Of a stretch of DNA of 64,000 bases, positions 1 through 11,077 are shown in pieces. The translations under genes were made by a program, and so were the position numbers. Within the stretch, counting starts at the first letter, position 1. Every line of letters starts with the position of its first letter. The notes under the pieces are model-generated. The model was not told the origin of the DNA, did no database searches, and was given only the letters and a program-made list of their open reading frames with translations. The stretch comes from Pinus tabuliformis (taxonomy: Eukaryota > Streptophyta > Pinopsida > Pinales > Pinaceae): contig CM062814.1 of the NCBI GenBank assembly GCA_031772625.1, forward strand, positions 828,180,680 through 828,244,679. Direction: 5' to 3'.

Positions 1-534
1 TGCAGCTGTGTGCATAGAGGCCTAGTAGAGTCCACAACTATGTGCGTGGACCCCTGCAGCTGAGTGCGCAGGGTAGATCTGGTTGTATGAACAGAAGATT
101 TTAATAAAGACAAGTGGTTGTTGAAGTATCGTGAATCTATTATGTTCTGGTTTATCAATTTGTTATATGAGTTTATACCTTTTGTTGTTATAATTGTGCG
201 CATTGGGTTTTATTGTTAAATTTTTGCTTAAAGACTATACCAAGAAGATCAGATCTATAATAATTTCATTAATAAGCAAGTACACCCACGCAGATCTTCA
301 CGGAAACTCGATAATAGTCCAAAGTGGTGCGAGGCCACCGAATGATTCGCGACCCCCCCAGACCACATCAAGACATCCTAAGGGTGTGGAAACCTGGTTC
401 CAGCACCCTCCCCTACTACCTCGGGTGAGACCTTAGTCCGCGCTCCGTGGGCTGTTGCCGAAAGGGCTGGTAGCTGCAGGATTTGTTTGGCTAATAACTC
501 TTCCGAACTTGGGTCAGGGCCCAATAAGCCAACA
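1..534 (+). repeat. Element A 5' LTR (partial, right end)
   Basis: This segment aligns over its whole length with the 3' part of the LTR at 33699-34572, from the GCAGCTG-type short repeats to the terminal AACA. The first ~90 bases hold about three imperfect units of a 33-35 bp repeat (GCAGCTGAGTGCGCAGAGG core). The LTR start and its promoter are outside the window. Confidence 0.9.
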
Positions 535-536
535 AA

Positions 537-555
537 TGGTTCCGTTGTCGGGACC
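537..555 (+). other. Primer-binding site of element A
   Basis: TGGTTCCGTTGTCGGGACC begins two bases after the LTR end. It resembles the TGGnnCCGTTGCCGGG type of PBS used by many plant gypsy elements. Element D has a close variant at the same place. I have not assigned the tRNA. Confidence 0.75.
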
Positions 556-589
556 GGGATCTGCCTAAGGGATGTCTAATGTCGAAATG

Positions 590-1757
590 CTAGAACCCTA
601 CAAAGAAAGAGCTTGAAGACTGGTTGGATCAGAAGCTTCACGAGTTCGTGATACAAGAAAACAGAAATCTATGGATATGTGAGGAAAGGTGGTTGGATCG
701 CTACATATACACAGAAATCCACGAGATCTTCTTCACGTCATTTTTACAGAACTATATGAGTGGATCGCGAGGCTAGCTGATGGTCAAGGAAGGTACAGAC
801 TGGATCAACCCATCGTGTGGACTCCAGAGTTGGTGCGTAGGCTAGAAGCATCTGAAGACAAAATAGCATGGGCAGTATAACACTGGTTGGATTGAGTAAT
901 ATGAGGATTTATAACCGAGTTCGCGATAGACACAACTGTGAGTTACAATGAGGCAGAAAGGCGCTTTCTCCAAGGGTCACGGGGTAAGTACATCAAATCA
1001 TTGAATACTTGGATTAAAAATGTTGTTATGTGAAAAACAGGTTACGCGCATCCATTGATGTCTGGGGTAATGAGGAGCAGAAGAGGCTACCGAGCGACCG
1101 AAGGGTTAGAAAACAATCCTCTGATTTCATTCTCTCGAGAAAGCGAGGAGGAGCTCACAAGGTTCTCCTCGAGAAGAACAATCCAATTGATAAAGCAGCG
1201 CTTTCCACCAATACCACCGTTGTCCACGCCATCACCTACTTCACCTACATCCAACCCATCTTCACCAACCCCACCGCTGCCACCACCGAGGGTAGGGATG
1301 GCAGGTGTGATCAAGTTGCCCGTACTTAGAGGTGTAGGAAATGAGGAACCAGATCAATTCTGGTTCATGGTAAAGGCTGTATGGGAAGGCTAAGGTGTAA
1401 CTAATGAGAACATCAAAAAGGCTTCTCTGGTGAGCACGCTGCAGGACCGCACATTGACGTGGTATATAAAGTACTCTAGCGATCACCTGAATGCAGGAAT
1501 AGTGGCGACTCAGGACGCGTTGAACAAAGAATTTAGCCGACCAAAATCAAAAATGCAGTCGATCATCGGGTTCAAGGAGATTGCGATGATGCCTGGTGAA
1601 ACTCCATGGGATCTGGATCAGAGATTGAAAAGTACAATCTGTGAGGCAAATATGGCGCTGACGGATGCGCAACACTGCGCGTGGTTTGTGGCGTCATTGA
1701 CACCACATCTAAGGATGGCACTATCACAGCAAAAGATCTCAACCCAAGCTGAAGCAT
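590..1757 (+). pseudogene. Element A gag region (broken, cut off by the B array)
   Basis: This is a gag-like coding remnant of a Ty3/gypsy element. The part at about 1300-1750 reads as a retrotransposon gag core, with LPVLRGVGNE early and then a tryptophan-containing LTWYIKYSS segment, which matches the corresponding stretch in element D (about 54550-55010). The leader at about 590-1000 is also shared with D (GAGCTTGAAGACTGGTTGG and similar), so it is probably the N-terminal part of the same reading frame. The region has several breaks and ends where the first B LTR begins. No zinc knuckle or later domain of A survives on this side. Confidence 0.75.
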
Positions 1758-2735
1758 TGGCCATCAACAACCCCCATCTTTGTTTAGTATTAGCAATAAC
1801 ACTAAGCAAATGGGGACCCTTAGTAAAAGATCCAAAAAAAAAAAAAAACATTTTATATAACTTTTTGTATTCTACTCCTTGAAATTATGTCGCATCGCGT
1901 GGAGAAGATAAAACATCCCCTTATGAGCATAATAAAAACTGCGAAGAAGAGACACGAAATTCATCGCATCGCACACATTAAGAAGCGCTCTTAAATGAAA
2001 ATCTTAAGAAATCTCTGACGGCCGATGTGCGACGTCGCATATCGCAATATTGCATAAGCAGCACACAATGATTTAATGACTCATGCGATCCGCGATGCTG
2101 CGATCTTGCGATATCTGCGATCTGCGATAATCCGATCTGAAAAAACTTGCGATGACACATCTAGGTAATGCGATGACGTGATGCTGCTATCGCCCATCGC
2201 AAATTTCCTCGGCTCAACATTCAAGAAAATCTGTCCGTAAACCAAAAATTAGGCGCGCGACTTAAAAGAAATTAATGAACATATGCCAAAGTGTTAATGA
2301 AGGACGGTTTTGTGTTTTTCGAAGAGTCAGTTCACGATGGGTGTCATGATTTTATACATTAATAGAGGTTAGAGCTTTCGTATCAGTATTTATTATCATT
2401 ACTCTTTTCCTTTGCGTGAACTGCAGGAATGAAAAACAGGAAACAATATGAAGCAATGAGCAGGAAACATCTAAGGAAAAGGGGAAAGCGTCAATGCTCG
2501 GAGAACAGAGAAGAGATGCCTTCATAAACCGATGCTGCATGCAACAGAACCACAGATTCCAGAGTATCACTCAACAGATGCTGAGGTCGATAGGTGATTC
2601 AACATTCAGGGTCAGAAAGCTCACAAAAGCAGCATGTTTACCAAAAATCCTGAAACTTCTACCCGGTAAAGGAAAAAGGCGCTAAAGAAGGAAAACGCAC
2701 CAGAAAAGCCCGGAATAAAGAACAGAGGCAGTTTT

Positions 2736-2772
2736 CGATGCGCGATTAGCGCCTAGCGCTAATCGCGCATCG
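2736..2772. repeat. Perfect palindrome in B LTR 1
   Basis: Two 17-base arms (CGATGCGCGATTAGCGC and its exact reverse complement) flank a three-base loop, CTA. The arms are GC-rich and CpG-rich. The same structure recurs in all four LTRs. Confidence 0.9.
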
Positions 2773-3175
2773 CTAAGAAAATTGTTCAGAAAGCAAAGTC
2801 CCTAACTTGCTTAGTCATTCGCAAGTCCGGAAACCGAAATAGCAAAAGCAGAAGCAGTTTGAGAGAAATTTGGGTTGTTGCCAAGTATATACGCAGTAAA
2901 TTCGCCCAACCAGAGGATGATTCTCAAAAAATATCTTCTAGTGTACTAAAAAGTGGTACCAGCGCTTGCCATTTCTATTTTCGTAGCTCAAACAAAAGCA
3001 GAAGCCAACCAACCGACTCTTCCCAGGCGAATATTGAATGCTCGCAACATTTAAGGAGCAAATGTAGAAATAGTTAGGAATTAGATTCAGTTTTTAGAAA
3101 TAGTTTTGGTTTAGAAGAAGGGCGGTCATTTAAACCGTATCCTAAATTTATGTAATTAAGTTATTTAGTTAGCAG

Positions 3176-3183
3176 TATTTAAA
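3176..3183 (+). promoter_or_regulatory. Candidate TATA box in B LTR 1
   Basis: TATTTAAA lies about 1.4 kb into the LTR. It is followed at once by a hairpin with arms ACCCTTCTC and GAGAAGGGT around a nine-base loop. The pair is conserved in the other three LTRs. This is the best candidate for the start of the element transcript; no start site is shown by the sequence itself. Confidence 0.45.
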
Positions 3184-3986
3184 CCCTTCTCATGCATTTG
3201 GAGAAGGGTCCAAAAATTTGTCAAAAACTTGTCCTTAGAACATGCACTTTTGCACCCTCGGAGGGGGTTTTGATGAATGGATGGATCAAGGTTTATTAAT
3301 GTTTGCATTTGATATCTGCTACTGATGTTGCACTTTTGTACTCTTAGTAGATGTTAGAGCAAGGAGAGATAAATCATTGTTGCTTGAAGCTTATGAGTAG
3401 GATCAGTCATAAATGGTACTTTTATCTCTTGACCATTTCTGCTTATATTCTTAAAGTGATATACAGTTTTTAGTTGTTTATATGTTATTGCATGAATGTG
3501 TGAGTTACCATTTGGCACTTTTGTACGGTGGAGCCATTTATTTATGTCTGATATATGAATAACTTATTATGCGATATGCTGTTCACAACTGTTTTGCCTA
3601 ACTTTTTATGCAAAGTAGTTCATCTTAATTGATTTCTATTCTTGTGATAGCTGAATGATCTTTATTACCAGTTATTGTTTGAAATCTTTTTAGATCGCAT
3701 AATAGAAGAAATACACCCCGGGTTAGCATAAATTAGATGTGCTGTTTTTCATTAGATTACAATAGCATAAAGTTAGTTTAAAAGTTTGAATAAGATTAGC
3801 TTTAAGTATCCTTAGATCAACAACATCCAACTCTACACACACACACACACCCTTAGATTGGGAAACTGGTCCCATTATCCCCAGTCGGACCCGCTATACC
3901 AAACGGATAAGGAGCTGCCAACCAAGGTCCGGACCGGGTGGGTATCCCCCTTGTTGTTGACCTAATTTTCGGGGCTTCAACATATT

Positions 3987-4004
3987 TGGCGCTAGAAAGA
4001 GGGC
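3987..4004 (+). other. Primer-binding site, B copy 1
   Basis: TGGCGCTAGAAAGAGGGC begins four bases after the LTR end. The same sequence or a one-base variant follows LTR 2 and LTR 3 but not LTR 4, which marks the direction of the elements. The tRNA was not assigned. Confidence 0.75.
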
Positions 4005-4009
4005 CCGAA

Positions 4010-5590
4010 CTATGAATGGCACCTAAATCAAAATCTAAACACCATTCTGAGAGTAAATCGCCCTCATCAACTACCCCGACTTCCCCAGTACGTTTAAATC
4101 TAGAGTCAGAAGTCGCTCGAGTATTAACCGCTGCTACACACCCTAATATTTCAGACCAATCTACCATTGAACCCCCTGAAGTTCAAACTCTGATTCACAA
4201 ACTCCAGGGATTTTCCATTTCTACTCAGAGGTCTGATAAATCTCAAAGCAGCGTGACTTCGCAATACAATCCTGCTCATCCCCTGACCAGATTAAAGAGT
4301 GAAAAATTTGGCATCCAGCCAACTGAATTGCCTCTCCCCACCAGGAAAAGAGTGAGGAAAACACTACAAGAGTCTGATAGTGAGACTCTTTCATCTACAT
4401 CGTCCATTTCAACTCCCTCACCGCGAAGTCAGCCATCCACATCTTCATTCCAAACCATCATCCATCCGCTTACTGGTACTCCCACAACCCCTCTTCAATC
4501 ATCTACGATCGTAGTGTCCTCATCTTCCCAGCCACAGGGATCATCTTCTGCACTTTCATTCACTAGCAACTCAACGATGGCCCAGTCTCCATGGAATAAT
4601 CCTGGGGCAGCCTTAATGCCTCCAACCTTGACTCAAATACCGGCCCATCCTGAGAAATGGCTACCCAAATTCAATCCAAAAGCAGGGATGCTATCTGAAG
4701 AACACATAAACAATTTCATGCTTTCTGTCAATCTCAATGGAGTTACTAATGAAGATGATGTTGTTCGACTTTTTCCCTATACAATGCAAGGAACAGCTGG
4801 GTCATGGTACTTTTCATTACCCTCCAGGTCTATCACAAGTTGGGACATTTTCCAAAGTCAATTCCATACCAAGTTTGGTGATGACAGATCAACGACAACG
4901 TTAATCAATGACCTATCCAATCTTAAAGCCGAGGCTAGAGAACCCATCAAAGATTTCAATTTACGGTTCAATAAGATCCTCAACAAAATTCCCACTGCTT
5001 CCCAACCCAGCTAAGAAGTACGATGTGAATGGTATATTACGGCCTTACCATCAAACTTAGCAATCTTCGTGGATAGGGCAAATAAAACAACCTTAGTTGA
5101 AAACTTGACAGAGGCGATAGCAGTAGAGAAATGCGTAATAGCCCTGGAAAAGAGATCTGCGATAGATGAACACAAGTATAAAAAAGTCACCTTCAAGGAA
5201 GACTCCAAGAAGAAACAAACGAAAGACCCTTTCGATTTGGAAGGATTGCAAAAAGTATTAAAGACCATGTCCAATGAGATGATTGACATAAAAAAACAAG
5301 TAGCAGAAACTTCTTCGAAAAAACCCTACAGAGCTTTTAAAAGAGGTCCTTCAATGGATGTGAAAGCACCCAACGCTATTTCAAATGTCGAATCTGAAGA
5401 AGAGGAAGAAGAAGAGAATACCACTGAAGGGCAGACTGATGACGAAGAAGTTGTGGAATTACAAGGAATGTGGGATTTCATCCTCCCATAAGAAGAAGAT
5501 CAAGAAGCATTTCCGGTTAGCACACGAAGCAAAAATCAACTTGATCCTCCCCAAACTACCCCTAAGCAGAAGAGCACAAGCTCTGCACTA
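4010..5590 (+). pseudogene. B copy 1 gag region (broken)
   Basis: This is the capsid/nucleocapsid-type gene of a gypsy retrotransposon. It starts near MAPKSKSKHHSESKS, a basic serine/proline-rich head. A gag core follows around 4600-5010, with HPEKWLPKFNP and SWYFSLPS segments typical of plant gypsy gag. The C-terminal part is charged, with a run of glutamates around 5390-5420 and then DDEEVVELQG. No CX2CX4HX4C knuckle is visible in any of the three copies. It is broken in at least two places. Placement between the PBS and the protease supports the call. Confidence 0.8.
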
Positions 5591-5599
5591 AAAGATAAA

Positions 5600-8500
5600 G
5601 TCGCAACAAAAAAAATGACCACTAAAGCGACTCAACCTAGCCCGGTCCAATCAGATCAGACAACTCCATCAAAAACACTAATAGTGTCGGATGAAATGGA
5701 ATACAATATTATTGACGACATGAAAAAGACTAGGGCTAATATTACCCTTTACGAATTGAGCAAATTGAAACATCAACAGAAGATAATGATGAAAGAATTA
5801 CATGCCGTGCCTATTACATCTTTGTCTACAGTTGTAGCTTCCCACAACATGGGAAGACCTCCAACCAACACGATTAATAAGATTGATCCAAATGACATCA
5901 CCTTGATTGGAGGAAGATCAAGGTCTCACACTCCCCCTTTCCTTCTCACTTATGAAATTTTTAATAAAAATGTGCACAATTGTTTGGTAGATTTTGATGC
6001 TTCAACGAATATTTTACCCAGATCAATATGTGCCAAGTTAAATGTCCAAAAACAAAAATCCGCAGTGCACATAGTTCAGCTTGATCGATCTCAAGTCGAA
6101 GTGATTGGTGAACTTAATCAAGTAACCATAAGATTGTCATCCAACCCAAAGGTATGTCAGGTTATTGACATTCTAGTGGCTGATATCCCAGAATTCTATG
6201 GCTTGATTCTTAGCAGGGATTGGTCCGAGAAACTCCATGGATACTTTTCAACCAACTGGTCACACATGTGGTTACCCTACAATGGTAAACCGAATCAAAT
6301 AAAGGTTGAACGAGAGTTACACCAGAAGTACATAGTAACAGAATTGGAGGGAGAAAATGAAGCAGTAGCGTATAACAGCAGTATCATAGGCAATTACTCG
6401 GTAGATTCTTTTCTCGGCAATTTCAATGCTCATACATCACCTTACTTAGAAAATTCAGTTTTGTCCCAAGTCGAAAATTTTTCCCAAACTGATAATTCAA
6501 AGTGTGTTAATTTTGTAGATAAACCTGTAAATACATCTTTGTTTTGGAAATTATATTTTGATGGCTCTAAATCTAACGAAGGAGCAGGAGTAGGATGCGT
6601 TCTGATTAGTCCAGAAGGAAATAAGACCATGCTTACGTGCAGACTCGAATTCGATTGCACAAACAATACAGCAGAATATGAGGCCTTGGTGCAAGGCCTA
6701 TACAAAGCAATCGGGTTGAACGTCAAGTATCTTCAAGTCTTCGGATCCTCTGAGATTGTTGTCAAACAGGTACATAACACTATTCATTGCCTATCAAGTC
6801 ATTTAAAACACTATCAATCTCTAGTACAAGATCTGACTGAGCATTTCATAACATTCAATATTTCGTCAATCCCGAGACTCCAAAACGCAAGCGCAGACCT
6901 TTTGGCTAATGTAGCCTCTAGGCTTATTCCCTCCGAAGAGTTTAGTCCAGATAGATTCTCAATAGAATTAATCTTTAGACCATCCATCCCTGACAACATT
7001 ACAAATTGGAGAGTATTCAATGACGATCCTGATATTGTAAATTTTCTCACTTCCGAAGGATCCTACTCCAATCAGATAATTGACAAAGACCATCATGATC
7101 GACAAATACTACAAAATGGCACTGATAATGCTATACCTAAATCGGTGGTTAAGTTAGAAGACTTATACGATTTGAAAAATCGGTTTAAAAGGTCTGCCAA
7201 TTCAAATCTCTACAGTTCAACTATGAACTACGAATTAGTAAACCTAGGAACCGATGATAAACCACAAAACATTAATCTAGGCATAGGCTTAGCCCCTGAA
7301 GAAAAACTAGCGTATATTCGTCTTTTAAGACAGTATAAAAATGATTTTTCCTGGAATTACGATGAGATGAAAACATACGACACTTCTATCATTCAACATA
7401 CAATCCCTATGATTGACAACGAAAAACCTGTCCAACAGAAACTGAGAAAGATCCACCCCAATTTAGAAAATCAGATAAAAACTGAGCTGAATAAGTTATT
7501 AAAAGCCATAATAATCTTCCCCGTCAAACATTCCAAATGGGTCTCCAATATGGTACCCGTTAGAAAGAAAAACGGAGATATTAGAATCTGTATCGATTTT
7601 CGGAATCTTAACAAAGCTTGTCAAAAAGACAAATTTCCTCTCCCACCTATGGAGCAGATATTACAGGCAGTAGCAGGCTCAGAACTGATGTCTTCCTTGG
7701 ATGGATTTTCAGGATATAATCAAGTGCTGGTACATCCCGATGATCAGTTGGAAACCACATTCAGAACTAAATGGGGCACATACGCATATTGGAAGATGCC
7801 ATTTGGTTTGATCAATGCCGGTGCTACATTTCAGAGAGCCATGGACATTGCATTCAAGGGATTAGTCAATAAATCTGTAGTAATTTATTTGGATGATATA
7901 ACAGTGTACTCCAAGAAGCGAAGCGACCATCTCAGAGACTTAAAACAGATCTTTCAACGATGTTTAAGGTTTGGGATTTCACTTAACCCAAAGAAATCTT
8001 TTTTCGCACTAAGTGAAGGGAAACTTCTAGGATTCATAGTGTCAAAATCTGGTATTCACATCGAGTCTGACAAAATCAAAGAAATTTCTGAAATATCCCT
8101 ACCTCATAATAAAAAAGCCATGCAATCTTTCCTTGGTCAAATCAATTTTGTAAAGAGATTTGTCCCAGATTTTTCACGAATTGTGTCTCCTTTGCAAACC
8201 ATGATTAAAAAGAATTCAAATTTTAAATGGGGTCAAGATGAACATGAAGCATTCAACCTGATCAAACAAGCTATCATTAATGCTCCATCTTTCGCAACCC
8301 CGAATTTTTCAGAATCTTTTATCTTATACACATTTGCCTTAGAGAAATCATATGCTACGATTCTAACTCAAGCAAATCAAGAAAAAGCGGAAGCTCCAAT
8401 CACATTTTTTAGCTCGAATTTACAAGGTGCTGAACTCAACTATTCAAACGTGGAGAAACATGCATATGCTGTTTTCAAAGCGGTCAAATATTTCAGACCT

Positions 8501-10010
8501 TTCTTACTTAAAACCCATACTAAGATCATAGTACCGTTTCCAGCGGTAAGAAATCTTCTAGTACAGAAGGATGTGGGTGAGAAAAGAGCAAATTAGATCA
8601 CTGCTTTACAGGAATACGACCTTGAGATCAAGCCAGCAAACATTGTAAGAGGTCAAGGCTTCTGCAAAATGTTGGCCGGAGCATCGCAGATTTCTGAAAA
8701 TTCATCTGAACAGGTACAACTGTATGAGGTAAGCCTAAACGATGCAGAATCATTATATGCTGACATCATTTATTATCTTAAGAACGGATATGCTCCATCA
8801 CACCTAGATCACACTAAGAAAAGAGCTCTGAGATTGAAAGCTAAACAATATCAGCTCATAAATGATGTTCTTTTTAGAAAGAATTATGATTCTGTTCTTC
8901 TTATATGTCTTGAGAAAAATGAAGCTGAAAAAGTTTTGCAGGAACTCCACGACGGACCAGCAGGCGGACACTATGCTGGAGATGCTACTGCACATAAGAT
9001 CTTATGTGCAGGATATTACTGGCCTACGCTGTTCAAAGACTCACACAGTTACGTAAGGAAATGTCAAGTTTGCCAAACAACTGCTGCAAGACAAAAGAAG
9101 CCGTCCCTGCCACTACAACCGGTAAACATCGAGCAACCATTCAGTCAGTGGGGCTTGGACATAATAGGTGAGATCGTTCCTCACTCTTCTAAGCAGCATA
9201 GATACATCCTCACGACAACAGATTATTTTACTAAATGGGTAGAAGCAGTTCCTCTCAAGATAGCTAATTCTGAAAATATTATTGAATTCATAGATCAATT
9301 TATAATCACTAGATTTGGATTGCCAACGGCTTTAATGTTTGATAATGCATCATACTTTTCTGGAAATGCAATGACTGAGTTTGCACTTAAAAGAGGGTTC
9401 AAACTGAAATATTCGGCCAACTACTATCCACAAGGTAATGGGTTAGCTGAGTCAACAAATAAAAACCTAATCAGGATTATTAAAAGAACAGTTGACCAGA
9501 ACCAAAAGAATTGGCACAAAGCTTTGGTAAATGCTTTATGGGCAGATAGAATAATGAAGAAAGCTTCAATCGGCACTTCTCCCTTTAATTTAGTTTATGG
9601 GAAAGAAGTGGTTCTTCCAACTCACTTAGTCATCCCCTCTTTGTCTTTAGTACAATACATCGATGAAGTATCTACTTCCTCCATACAACTAAGACAAATG
9701 GAAATAATTAAATTAGAAGAACAATGAGAACAAGCTAAGAAAACCCATGCTCATCACCAAGCACTAATAAAATCCTCTTTTGATTCAAGCATAATGACCA
9801 GAAAATTTTTTCAGATGGGAGATTTAGTTTTGAAATGGGATAAGGCTCCTGAAGAAAAGGGAAAACATACGAAATTTCAAAAGATGTGGCTTGGTCCTTT
9901 TCAGATTGTTGAAGTCATAGGTCCATCAACGTTTGTGTTGCAAGATTTAGCAAGTAGAAGGGATTCTTTGCCTGTTAATGGACAAATCCTTAAAATATAT
10001 TTTCCATAGA
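5600..10010 (+). pseudogene. B copy 1 pol region: protease, RNase H, RT, RNase H, integrase (broken)
   Basis: The domains in order are: an aspartic protease around 5960-6240; an RNase H around 6530-6960 (KLYFDGSKSNEG, then NNTAEYEALVQGL); reverse transcriptase around 7500-8200 with PVRKKNGDIRICIDFRNLN and the YLDD box; a second, degenerate-looking RNase H around 8280-8560; integrase with an HHCC finger around 8930-9090 (GHYAGDATAHKIL, CQVCQ) and a DDE core around 9130-9620; and a C-terminal part with GPFQIVEV and LPVNGQILKIYF. No chromodomain is seen. An RNase H placed before the RT is unusual. The region has a few breaks and is not whole. Confidence 0.88.
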
Positions 10011-11077
10011 AGATTATTCTTCTATTTTGTAGGATAGTTTTTCTTTTCTTTTTCATAATAAAATCAGTTGTGAGTGGTTACTACAGGTGTTCGCGGAAAA
10101 GACACCAATTCTCTTTCAGATTTTGAGCTTTCGCTTGTATAAGTAGCAAAATTTTTTGAAAATCTGATTTTTATTATTGACAGATACAGTTAAAAACTTT
10201 AGCCTAGATATGATACTAGTTTCAACTTCAAAAATTTGATGAAAGCAACCTTTAGCGAAGGAATTGTTTTATATCAGCACAATGAAAGGTATCAATAGCA
10301 AAATAAGGCTTCTCTGTAAGACTGCTGTTTTCAAACTCTATTATTGTCGTCCAAAGCTTTCTTAAGGAAAAACAATGACTTCCTCCCCGCTAAAGAAAAT
10401 CGCAGCATTCAGAGGAACAATCCGAGAAACACTATATCTCAAAGAATAAGAGGTCTCATCACGAGCCGGCTTATCATGATCACAGATATTATAACTTGCT
10501 AACTTTGCCAATACTGTCCACCAAAATAGGGCAACGACTCAAGATTGTTGCAATCAAAAGACAAGGGATCTCATCACGAGCCAGCTTGTTCAGCAAAAGT
10601 GTAAATCAAGTGAATGACTGTGTCATAATTTTGGCTACCAAACCAAGACATTGTTCTTTGAGAATAAAAAAGGGAAAAAGTGTCAAAATGGGTTTTTCTT
10701 TGAAAAGTTGTAGATAGCCTTAAGCAGGATAAAGGATCATTGCTGGGTAACAGGTAACCCTGTCGAGGCTATGGACGCCTGCTGGCAGCAGAGGCTCTAC
10801 CTACGACAAACGAGCATATTTTAAAGCCGGCAGACAGAGAAGACTTTATTTTATCTTTAAAAGACCAAGTAATGGCTGATGTAAATACAAGGACAAAGCC
10901 TGAGGAAGCAAGCAATTATAATAGAAAAAGGTTGAAACAAAATATCATTAATAGGATAAGGCATAATGTACTCTATCTGTCCATAACAAAATTTAGACTT
11001 ATGAAAATTTTTCTATTTTGGAAGTTAAGATTCAATAGAAAAGCAGAGATAACTGGTTCTTCCCAGTGAATCGCCAT
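10011..11077 (+). other. B copy 1, 3' untranslated internal segment
   Basis: About 1.07 kb lies between the integrase end and LTR 2 with no convincing coding sequence. It contains two near-identical phrases of the form CTCATCACGAGCC(G/A)GCTT about 110 bases apart. I see no clean polypurine tract directly against the LTR. The purine-rich AAAAGCAGAGATAA about 30-40 bases upstream is the nearest candidate. Confidence 0.6.

Larger units (their letters stand above)
1..1757 (+). mobile_element. Gypsy element A, left part (5' LTR end, PBS, gag)
   Basis: This is the left portion of a Ty3/gypsy LTR retrotransposon whose start lies before the window. The first 534 bases match the end of the LTR at 33699-34572. 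They are followed by a primer-binding site and a gag region related to that of element D. The sequence stops abruptly at the first LTR of the B array. Its likely right half is at 31950-34572, and the pol genes that should lie between are missing. The two A LTRs differ by roughly 8-10 percent by eye, so A is old. It is broken and truncated. Confidence 0.88.
1758..3982 (+). repeat. Element B LTR 1
   Basis: This is the first of four LTR copies. It ends in CTTCAACA, directly before the PBS. Its left edge is a TGGCC shared with the other copies, but the five bases TGTTG that start LTR 3 and LTR 4 are not seen here, so the edge may be trimmed. It lacks the 21-bp unit present in LTRs 2 and 4. Inside it are a GCGAT-rich block (about 2018-2200), a perfect palindrome (2736-2772), a TATTTAAA box (3176-3183) followed by a 9-bp-arm hairpin (3183-3209), and a CA microsatellite near 3840. 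Confidence 0.9.

Noticed and set aside
2018-2200. GCGAT repeats as a CRISPR-like array
   Set aside because: There are no regular repeat and spacer lengths. The units are short and inside an LTR of a eukaryotic retrotransposon.
6442-7050. Minus-strand open frames repeated in all three B copies
   Set aside because: They are shadows of the conserved plus-strand RNase H region. Recurrence simply reflects copy identity.
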